48,279 bases of DNA from TMP-86 sp031394735 (lineage in GTDB: Bacteria; Pseudomonadota; Gammaproteobacteria; Steroidobacterales; Steroidobacteraceae): NCBI GenBank assembly GCA_031394735.1, contig JANMXI010000047.1, positions 1 through 48,279 of the forward strand, in the 5' to 3' direction. A program made the position numbers and the translations under genes. Shown one piece after another: positions 42,282 through 48,279 of this stretch. The notes below the pieces were generated by a model that was given only the letters and a program-made list of their open reading frames with translations, was not told where the DNA came from and ran no database searches. How positions within the stretch are numbered: the first letter of the stretch is position 1; every line of letters starts with the position of its first letter.

Positions 42282-44672
42282 GTGAACGACGTGTGTCGAC
42301 TGCTGGAGCCGCTGGGCGAGCGGAGCCTCACCGCCGAAGAGCTGCCCATTTCAATCGGTGGTGCAGGCGCCGGCATTGTGGTTCCCGGTGCCGCCGCTGA
42401 TGAGGTGATCGCACATCTGGGTGCGCAGGATGGCCGGATCTTCCTGCAATACACCGGACCGCCATCGACGACCACGTGGCTGAATCCGGGCAGTGTGCAG
42501 ACTCTGGCGCAGGCAACGCTGCTGATGTCCGCCGATCAGCCGCCCCTGCTGCTGATTCAGCATGACCTCGACAATCGCACCCTGCCGCCCGACATCACCG
42601 TGCCACCGGCGCAGGAAGACGCGCTCAACGGCAGCGTGCCGGTCGAGCGCATCGCATTCGTTCCGAGCGCCGAGCCCACGCTCGCGGATGCGACCCGAAA
42701 GCGATCGCGCTGGCCGGCTGCCGCTGCGTTACTGAGCCTGGCTGTTCTGGCGATCGCGGCGTTCGTGCTGGGATCGCACGCCATCGGATTGAAGTTGCTG
42801 ATCGAACCGCGCGACGCGCAGATCGCATTCGCAGGCTCCACCTTTCATCCGCGCATCGCCGGCCGCCATTGGCTGTTGCCCGGCGCGTACGTGCTGCAGG
42901 TTGCAAGTCCCGGCTTCCGGCCGTTGAGTCGTCGGCTCGTTCTCGATGAAACCACGGCCACCGACCTGTCAATCACATTGGTTCCCACGCCGAATCCGGT
43001 CATGTTGGCAGCACTCCCGGCGGGTTCCGTGGTGTATTGGGATGAGCGGCGCGCGTCAAATCCGGCGGTTCTGGAGGCCGGTCGTCATCGCCTGCGCATC
43101 GAGGCGCCACGTTACGAGCCGTATGAATCGGTGATAGACGTGACAGGCGGCATCGCGACGCAGGAGGTCACGCCGAAGCTGCTCGCGCATTGGGCGCCAG
43201 TGAAGGTCTTGAGCGAGCCAACGGGCGCGCGAGTGCTGGTCGATGATGTGGAGCGTGGCCACACGCCGTTGGAACTGGAACTCGACGCCGGCCTTCGCAC
43301 CATGGTGCTGTCAGCAGCGGCTTCCAAAGACTGGCGTGGCTCGGTGCTGGTGCACGCCGGTGAAGCGCAGACCGTGGGGCCGGTGCGGTTGAGCGCGCCG
43401 GATGCGCAATTGCTCGTGGTCTCGACGCCCGCCGGCGCGGATGTGTCGGTGGGAGGCCAGTACCGCGGCCGCACCCCTGTGCAGGTGAAGCTTGCGCCGG
43501 GTCTGGCGTACGAGGTCGCGGTGCAACGCGCCGGTTTCGCGCCGGTGACCCGCCAGGCCGATCTGCGCTCGGTTCCCAGTGCGCGTGTCGAGGTGCGATT
43601 GACCGCCTTGCTCGGTGAGATCAGCGTGCACGGCGAGCCGGCCGATGCGCGTGTCTATATCGACGGCGCGGACGCCGGTGCGGCGGGTCAGTCCTTCAAG
43701 CTTCCCGCGGCCGCCACGCAGATTGAGGTCCGCAGAAGCGGCTACGATGCGTTCAAGACCACGCTCACCCCGAAGCCTGAGTATCCGCAATTGCTGAATT
43801 TCAAGTTGGCGGCGGCGGGAACTTCCGGTCAACCGGTGCTTCAAAAAGTACTCAAGAGTTCCCTCGGATTGGAACTCAAGCTCATGCCCCAGGGGGAATT
43901 CGAGATGGGCAGCAATCGCCGCGAGCCGGGCCGGCGTTCGAATGAATTGCAGCGCAAGGTCGCGTTGAAGCGTTCTTTCTACCTCGCGACCACCGAAATC
44001 ACGAACGGGCAGTTCCGACGCTTTCGCGAGGCGCATTCCTCCGGCGTGTTTCGCAGTAAAACCCTCGACCTCGACAATCAGCCGGTGGTGGATGTCACCT
44101 GGAACGATGCGGTCGAGTTTTGCAATTGGCTGAGCGCGCAGGACGGGCTTGACCCGGCGTATGTCAAAGCGGATGCAAGCTGGAAACTCGTTGTGCCGGC
44201 GAATGCCGGCTATCGCCTGCCGACCGAGGCTGAATGGGAATTTGCCGCGCGCTTCGACGGCACTGGCGCCACGCTGCGCTATCCGTGGGGCTCAGGACTG
44301 CCGATTCCGCCCAACAGTGGCAACTTCGCCGACGCCGCCGCGCGCTTCACGCTCGACACTGTCCTCGACAACTACAATGATGGATATGCTGCGAGCGTGG
44401 CTCCGGGCAAGTTCGCACCCACGGTTCTGGGTCTTTACGATATGGGCGGCAATGTGGCCGAATGGGTCCACGATTTCTACAGCGCAGCACCGTTGGACTC
44501 CGACGCAGCGCTGCAAGATCCGTTGGGACCTGAGCAGGGCAAGGAACATGTGGTGCGCGGCTCGAGTTTCCGTAGCGCCTCGATCACCGAACTGCGGCTC
44601 AGCTATCGTGACAGCGCCGCCGAGGGGCGAGTGGATCTGGGATTCAGGGTGGCCCGCTATGCGAATCAATAG
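42282..44672 (+). CDS. PEGA-repeat membrane protein with C-terminal SUMF1/FGE-like domain
   Basis: A 796-residue protein, GTG start. The first 100 residues resemble a reduced FHA-like beta domain (ISIGGAGAGIVVPGA, VIAHLGAQDGRIFLQ), a tentative call. One membrane helix follows near 143-165 (LLSLAVLAIAAFVLGSHAIG). About five PEGA-like modules come next (for example VLSEPTGARVLVDD, VVSTPAGADVSVGGQYRGRTP, VHGEPADARVYIDG). The last 260 residues are a formylglycine-generating-enzyme/SUMF1 fold (GEFEMGSN, YRLPTEAEWEFAAR, YDMGGNVAEWVHDFY, DLGFRVAR). The segment that holds the active-site cysteines in true FGE reads RGSSFRSASITELRLSYRDS without Cys, so it should be a binding domain, not a sulfatase activator. 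Confidence 0.85.
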   Translation: MNDVCRLLEPLGERSLTAEELPISIGGAGAGIVVPGAAADEVIAHLGAQDGRIFLQYTGPPSTTTWLNPGSVQTLAQATLLMSADQPPLLLIQHDLDNRTLPPDITVPPAQEDALNGSVPVERIAFVPSAEPTLADATRKRSRWPAAAALLSLAVLAIAAFVLGSHAIGLKLLIEPRDAQIAFAGSTFHPRIAGRHWLLPGAYVLQVASPGFRPLSRRLVLDETTATDLSITLVPTPNPVMLAALPAGSVVYWDERRASNPAVLEAGRHRLRIEAPRYEPYESVIDVTGGIATQEVTPKLLAHWAPVKVLSEPTGARVLVDDVERGHTPLELELDAGLRTMVLSAAASKDWRGSVLVHAGEAQTVGPVRLSAPDAQLLVVSTPAGADVSVGGQYRGRTPVQVKLAPGLAYEVAVQRAGFAPVTRQADLRSVPSARVEVRLTALLGEISVHGEPADARVYIDGADAGAAGQSFKLPAAATQIEVRRSGYDAFKTTLTPKPEYPQLLNFKLAAAGTSGQPVLQKVLKSSLGLELKLMPQGEFEMGSNRREPGRRSNELQRKVALKRSFYLATTEITNGQFRRFREAHSSGVFRSKTLDLDNQPVVDVTWNDAVEFCNWLSAQDGLDPAYVKADASWKLVVPANAGYRLPTEAEWEFAARFDGTGATLRYPWGSGLPIPPNSGNFADAAARFTLDTVLDNYNDGYAASVAPGKFAPTVLGLYDMGGNVAEWVHDFYSAAPLDSDAALQDPLGPEQGKEHVVRGSSFRSASITELRLSYRDSAAEGRVDLGFRVARYANQ

Positions 44673-44967
44673 CCTGGTTTTGAGTCTGCTGTTGGGCATG
44701 GTTTGTACGCACGCGCGCGCTGACGATCCGGCGCCAGCGGCGGTGACTCCGCCCGCCAAGGCGCCGGTCGCCGCGCCGGTCACTGCACCTTCTGCAACAA
44801 ACGCAACCAAACCGCCGGCTGCAAAGAAGCCCGACGCGGCGAAGCCGACCAAACCCGGCGCAGCCAGTGACGAGGAAGAACCTGCGCCGAAATCGGCGCC
44901 GCGACGCTTCGTGCCCACCGACAAGGGCAAGGCCGATGAAGACATACCGTTTCCTGTGGACATCTAA
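44659..44967 (+). CDS. Small exported Pro/Ala/Lys-rich protein
   Basis: A 102-residue protein with a Sec signal (INSLVLSLLLGMVCTHARA) and a mature part composed of Ala, Pro, Lys and Thr repeats, then acidic DEEEP and an end FPVDI. It overlaps the SUMF1-protein gene by 14 bp and is followed after 5 bp by the channel gene. It looks like an unstructured periplasmic linker. Function unknown. Confidence 0.65.
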   Translation: MRINSLVLSLLLGMVCTHARADDPAPAAVTPPAKAPVAAPVTAPSATNATKPPAAKKPDAAKPTKPGAASDEEEPAPKSAPRRFVPTDKGKADEDIPFPVDI

Positions 44968-44972
44968 ACAGC

Positions 44973-45767
44973 ATGAAAAGAAAGTATCCCAACGAGTTCC
45001 TGTTCAGCGCAGTGGCCCTGCTGTTGATCGTCATCGCAGTGCAGTCGATGTACGCCATGTGGATCCGGCCCACCGCCAATGCAATGCTGACGGAGCAGCA
45101 CACGCATTCAGCCGACCCGACCTACACGCCGCAGCGGTCGCTGTACGTCATCGTCAAGGACTACGAACAGGAGTCCTGCATGATCATGCTGTTGTGGGCC
45201 GTGTCCATCCTGATCTACAAGAGCGTGCACCTGCGTCGCGAGCAGCGCGTGCTTGACAGCGATCTGGTGCGCATCCCGGAAGGCGTGAAGATCCTGCCCG
45301 AGGATACGCGCGAGTACGCGCGCAATATCGAAACCTTTGCACAGACCGCCAGCGGTTATCTGCTGCCGCGTGCGCTGCTGGTGGCGCTCGGAAGGTTTGC
45401 CGCCACCCGCAACGTCCAGGATGCTGCCAATGCATCGCACTCGGTCTGTCAGACCGAAGCGGACCGGCTGGATTCGGAACTGTCCATGCTGCGCTACATC
45501 GCCTGGGCGATTCCGGCCATCGGATTCATCGGCACCGTGCGCGGCATTGGCAACGCATTGGGTCAGGCGCAGAAGGCCGTCGGGGGCGACATTTCCGGCG
45601 TGACCTCCGGCCTCGGCATCACCTTCAACTCGACGTTGATCGCACTGTTATTCAGTATTCTGGTGATGTTCCTGCTGCACGCATTGCAGCGTACGCAGGA
45701 GCGCTTCGTTCTGGATGCCGAGGCGTATCTCGATGACCGGCTGATCCGGCACATGACCGTGCGCTGA
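44973..45767 (+). CDS. MotA/TolQ/ExbB-type proton channel subunit
   Basis: A 264-residue inner-membrane protein. Helices are predicted at about 10-30 (FLFSAVALLLIVIAVQSMYAM), 67-84 (SCMIMLLWAVSILIY), 172-192 and 208-232. The core IAWAIPAIGFIGTVRGIGNAL and GLGITFNSTLIALLFSILVMFLLHAL match the MotA/TolQ/ExbB domain, including the Gly-Thr and Thr positions that line the ion path. A cytoplasmic loop of about 85 residues lies between helices 2 and 3. Such subunits form pentamers around two TolR/MotB-like partners. The best partner is the VWA protein at 47144-48250. Confidence 0.9.
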   Translation: MKRKYPNEFLFSAVALLLIVIAVQSMYAMWIRPTANAMLTEQHTHSADPTYTPQRSLYVIVKDYEQESCMIMLLWAVSILIYKSVHLRREQRVLDSDLVRIPEGVKILPEDTREYARNIETFAQTASGYLLPRALLVALGRFAATRNVQDAANASHSVCQTEADRLDSELSMLRYIAWAIPAIGFIGTVRGIGNALGQAQKAVGGDISGVTSGLGITFNSTLIALLFSILVMFLLHALQRTQERFVLDAEAYLDDRLIRHMTVR

Positions 45768-45778
45768 AGGCGGCGGTC

Positions 45779-47140
45779 ATGTCCGGCTACGCACTGGAAC
45801 TCAACGACGCCGAGATCGTCGCGTGGGACGCGACGCATGAACTGTTGCGCGACAGCGGCTATGCCTATCTCGGATCCTCGCCCTGGCGCTTTGGTGCGGC
45901 CGCCGCGCACTGTGCCCGCCTCCATCCTCACGACACGCTTACTGCTCAGTACTCGCAGATGGACGCGCCGCGCATCGGCGCCACTACGATTTCTGCGGCC
46001 GAGCTGATCTATCGTCAGGTGCGGACTTGGCGCGCGGCGTTAGCGGATTCACCCGGCATCTGGCTCACGAGTGGTGCGGCGAGCGGTGCGCAGCTGGGCA
46101 TTTTGCTGGGGATTGCGCAGACTGCGGGACTGACCATCGGCGCGCTGCTCGATCGCGCAGTCGCTGCGGCGTCCGCCTTGCCCGTGGAGGGCACGGTGTT
46201 TTGCATTGACGTCGAACTGGAGCGCGGCCTGATCACCGAAGTGCAGCTGCACGCTGGCCGCACGACCCGTCGCAGCGTTGCGGTGCTGCCGGAACTGGGC
46301 TTGCGTCCATTGTACGATGCTTGGTCGAAGGGATTTGCGCGGCAGATGGTGCAGGCGACCCGCTTCGATCCATTGCATGTGGCGGCCACTGAACAGGCGC
46401 TCTTCGATGCGCTGCCCGAATGGCTCGAGCAGCTCACTTGCCACGCCAGGATCGACGAAGCGGCCATCGAAGCGGCAAGCGGACGGTACGTCATCGAGTA
46501 TCGCGCGGCACACGCGGTCGCCGATACGGCCGACGCGTATCGAGTGCTTACCGCCAAGCTACACGCCCTGCGGCGCGCCAGCCAACGCGCGAGCATTCTG
46601 CTGACGGCAACGGCTGCACGACTGCCGGGGCTGCTGGAGGCCGTGCAGGAGTTTCCCGACTGCGATGTCTTCACGGCGAACGTTGGCCAGGCGGCGCAGG
46701 CCGCGATCGGCGCGCTGGATGCGGCGACTCTGGCTGCGCCCGCGACGTCGCTGTTGCTGGCGATGCCACATCATCCTTACCCCGGCTGGGTTCCGGTGCG
46801 TGTTGCCGCCGCGCCCGTGGAGGATGCTGCGACTGCGACGCACGTGGTATTTGCGGGGCGCGCTTTACCTCTCGCTGGTGCGCCGATTATGGTTGGCACA
46901 ACCTCGGATGAGGTGCGTAGAGACGCGCGTAGCCTGCCGATTCCGGCGTCGGTGGCCGGCGTGTCGCGCCGGCATTGCAGCCTCATTGTCGAGGGCGGGC
47001 AGCCGTTCATCCTCGACCACAGCCGCTTCGGCAGTTTTCTGAACGAGGAGCGCGTGACGACCCGGGCGTTGGTCCGTGTCGGCGACCGGCTGCGTCTGGG
47101 CAATCCCGGCGTCGAGCTCACCTTCGTGCGCATGGAGTGA
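45779..47140 (+). CDS. Degenerate Hsp70/actin-like domain fused to C-terminal FHA domain
   Basis: A 453-residue cytoplasmic protein. Residues 1 to about 330 follow the order of Hsp70-type ATPases: phosphate-1-like YALELNDAEIVAWD, ASGAQLGILLGIAQTAGL, phosphate-2-like FCIDVELERGLITEVQ, and the adenosine-like ILLTATAARLPGLLEAVQE with a following AAQAAIGAL. The glycines needed for ATP phosphates are mostly lost, so this is a pseudo-ATPase or very diverged. The last 80 residues are an FHA domain: VSRRHCSLIVEGGQPFILD, RFGSFLNEERV and VGDRLRLGNPGVELTF, with Ser, His and Asn at phosphothreonine-reading positions. It would link the kinase at 39728 to the channel complex. Confidence 0.7.
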   Translation: MSGYALELNDAEIVAWDATHELLRDSGYAYLGSSPWRFGAAAAHCARLHPHDTLTAQYSQMDAPRIGATTISAAELIYRQVRTWRAALADSPGIWLTSGAASGAQLGILLGIAQTAGLTIGALLDRAVAAASALPVEGTVFCIDVELERGLITEVQLHAGRTTRRSVAVLPELGLRPLYDAWSKGFARQMVQATRFDPLHVAATEQALFDALPEWLEQLTCHARIDEAAIEAASGRYVIEYRAAHAVADTADAYRVLTAKLHALRRASQRASILLTATAARLPGLLEAVQEFPDCDVFTANVGQAAQAAIGALDAATLAAPATSLLLAMPHHPYPGWVPVRVAAAPVEDAATATHVVFAGRALPLAGAPIMVGTTSDEVRRDARSLPIPASVAGVSRRHCSLIVEGGQPFILDHSRFGSFLNEERVTTRALVRVGDRLRLGNPGVELTFVRME

Positions 47141-47143
47141 TGC

Positions 47144-48250
47144 ATGGCCACTCGCACGCGTCGCCGCCGACTTGAGGTCTTCAGCATGTCCTTTCTGGAT
47201 TGCATCTGCTGCGGCTTCGGCGCAGTCGTGCTGATCTACATGATCATCGCTGCGCAATCCGGCGCCAAGAACCTGCAAAAATCGCAGGACCTGACCGCCG
47301 AGGTGAACCTGCTCGAAGAGCAGGTGATCGACGGCTACAAGAATCTCGCAGTCTTGCGCAATACCTTGAACAAGACCGATCAGGAAAAAGCACAGGCGGC
47401 AGGGCGCGCGGAGCGCGTGCTGGCGGAGCTGGCCCGCATGCGGCAGGAGCTGGCGGAGTATGACGGCGTCAATATTGCCAAGCGCGAGAGCATCGAGAAG
47501 CTGCGCGCCGATGTGAAGTCGATGGACGAAGGGATGCGCCGGCTCGAAGGCGGAACGGTCAACCAAGGTCCGCGCGGCGAGAACCTTGCTGCCTTCCGTG
47601 GCACCGGGGAGCGGCTGTATTTCAACGGGCTGCGGGTGAACGGCGATCACATCGCCATTCTCGTCGACACCTCCGCCAGCATGCTCGATGAGACCATCGT
47701 CAATGTGCTGCGTATCCGCAATCTGTCGCCTGAGCAGCAGATGAGCACGGCCAAATGGCGGCGCACGTTGGACACCGTGCGTTGGATCACGACGCAAGTT
47801 CCGCTGGATGCACACTTTCAGGTGATTGCCTTCAACACCAAGGCGGGCTTCCTGGCGCATGGCGGTGTGGCGGAGTGGGCCGCGGGCAACGATCCGAACG
47901 CGCGCAACGAAGCGCTCAATGCCTTGCGCAAGATCGTGCCCAAGGACGGCACCAGTCTGGTGAACGCCTTTGCCATCTTGAGCAAGCTTGAACCCCGACC
48001 GGACACTGTCATTCTGTTGACGGACGGATTGCCCACACAGGGTGAAACCGCACCGTTGGTTCGCAATGTGGTGCGCGCCAAAGAACGTCTGTCACTGTTC
48101 GAGTCGGCACGCAAAGCGCTGCCGTCGGGTGCTCATATCAGCACGGTGTTGTTCCCGATGGAGGGCGATAGTTCCGCGCCATCCGCTTTCTGGCGGCTTG
48201 CCAATGCCACCGGCGGCACCTTCCTCGTGCCCTCGGCCGACTGGCCCTGA
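47144..48250 (+). CDS. VWA-domain protein with TolR/MotB-like N-terminal membrane helix
   Basis: A 368-residue protein. A basic start (MATRTRRRRLEV) precedes the helix SMSFLDCICCGFGAVVLIYM. Asp19 lies at the place of the proton-carrying Asp of TolR, ExbD and MotB helices, and positive charges predict N-in topology with the rest periplasmic. A coiled coil of about 85 residues (40-125) follows, then a von Willebrand A domain with a complete metal-ion site: DTSAS in AILVDTSASM, the Thr of DGTSLVNAF and the Asp of LLTDGLPT. It could bind ligands in a metal-dependent way while its anchor couples to the MotA/TolQ-like channel. It starts 3 bp after the FHA-protein gene. Confidence 0.88.
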   Translation: MATRTRRRRLEVFSMSFLDCICCGFGAVVLIYMIIAAQSGAKNLQKSQDLTAEVNLLEEQVIDGYKNLAVLRNTLNKTDQEKAQAAGRAERVLAELARMRQELAEYDGVNIAKRESIEKLRADVKSMDEGMRRLEGGTVNQGPRGENLAAFRGTGERLYFNGLRVNGDHIAILVDTSASMLDETIVNVLRIRNLSPEQQMSTAKWRRTLDTVRWITTQVPLDAHFQVIAFNTKAGFLAHGGVAEWAAGNDPNARNEALNALRKIVPKDGTSLVNAFAILSKLEPRPDTVILLTDGLPTQGETAPLVRNVVRAKERLSLFESARKALPSGAHISTVLFPMEGDSSAPSAFWRLANATGGTFLVPSADWP

Positions 48251-48260
48251 CTTCGCATCC

Positions 48261-48279
48261 ATGCGCCGCCGCCGCCGCG
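48261..48279 (+). CDS. Start of the next cluster gene (truncated)
   Basis: ATG 10 bp after the VWA-gene stop, encoding MRRRRR before the window ends. A basic N-terminus of this kind precedes the membrane helix of the VWA protein, so this could be a second anchor-type subunit. Only six residues are visible, so this is a guess from position. Confidence 0.4.

Noticed and set aside
46865..47860. 331-residue minus-strand frame opposite the FHA and VWA genes
   Set aside because: It spans the junction of two well-supported genes and shows no domain.
1..48279. CRISPR arrays, insertion sequences, integrases, tRNA and rRNA genes
   Set aside because: Reading both strands showed no regularly spaced repeats, no transposase motifs and no cloverleaf-like intergenic sequence. 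The gaps are too short for rRNA.

Overview
The window looks like chromosomal DNA of a GC-rich gammaproteobacterium, probably near the Steroidobacterales/Nevskiales/Xanthomonadales. This placement is an inference from gene content: a CysB-type regulator with a CysTWA/sulfate-binding-protein transporter, a 4Fe-4S APS reductase, a one-protein CysG, a CysI-DUF934 pair, a PA0069-type radical SAM protein behind an E. coli-type LexA box, and a glycine-rich S41 lipoprotein. No rRNA, tRNA, CRISPR array, insertion sequence or phage gene was recognised. Genes are packed tightly, with many ATGA/TGATG overlaps and several convergent pairs whose 3' ends overlap.

Layout. 1-2.4 kb: the tail of a cysteine-synthase-like gene, 3-hydroxyanthranilate dioxygenase, an epoxide-hydrolase-like enzyme, and a small-ORF/nucleotidyltransferase pair. 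2.5-4.1 kb: an S41 protease lipoprotein with a good terminator. 4.1-13.9 kb: a sulfur-assimilation region. CysG (siroheme) and CysH (APS reductase) lie on the minus strand, CysB and the sulfate transporter (Sbp, CysT, CysW, CysA) on the plus strand, then DUF934 and CysI (sulfite reductase hemoprotein) on the minus strand. Sulfate is imported, activated elsewhere, reduced by CysH and then by siroheme-dependent CysI. A 50-residue membrane peptide precedes sbp, and a broken SDR gene lies after cysA.

14-35.5 kb is a mixed housekeeping and accessory stretch. It holds a CheD-like protein without the catalytic cysteine, a secreted EEP phosphodiesterase, a candidate small RNA, a degenerate alpha/beta hydrolase coupled to RluF, DsbD, a Bcr/CflA exporter, threonine deaminase, a Ser/Thr kinase with TPRs, two tiny proteins sharing a motif, and a run of transport and oxidoreductase genes (PGPGW, MOSC, MFS, CDF, 2OG-oxygenase, DUF6524, M28 peptidase). 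A second small-ORF/nucleotidyltransferase pair, related to the first, follows. Next come a sensor histidine kinase, a lipoprotein gene broken by a heptanucleotide repeat, and the LexA-controlled radical SAM gene.

36.8 kb to the window end is one co-directional cluster that I regard as the most interesting content. It encodes three lipoproteins, an atypical membrane-anchored Ser/Thr kinase-like protein, a PEGA-repeat protein with a cysteine-less SUMF1/FGE domain, a small Pro/Ala/Lys-rich exported protein, a MotA/TolQ/ExbB-type channel subunit, a degenerate Hsp70-like protein with a C-terminal FHA domain, and a VWA protein. The single N-terminal membrane helix of the VWA protein carries an Asp, as in TolR/ExbD/MotB. 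A further gene begins at the window edge. My inference is a proton-motive-force-driven envelope complex whose output is a periplasmic VWA domain and whose assembly or activity is controlled by phospho-threonine/FHA signalling. I know of no described system with this composition.
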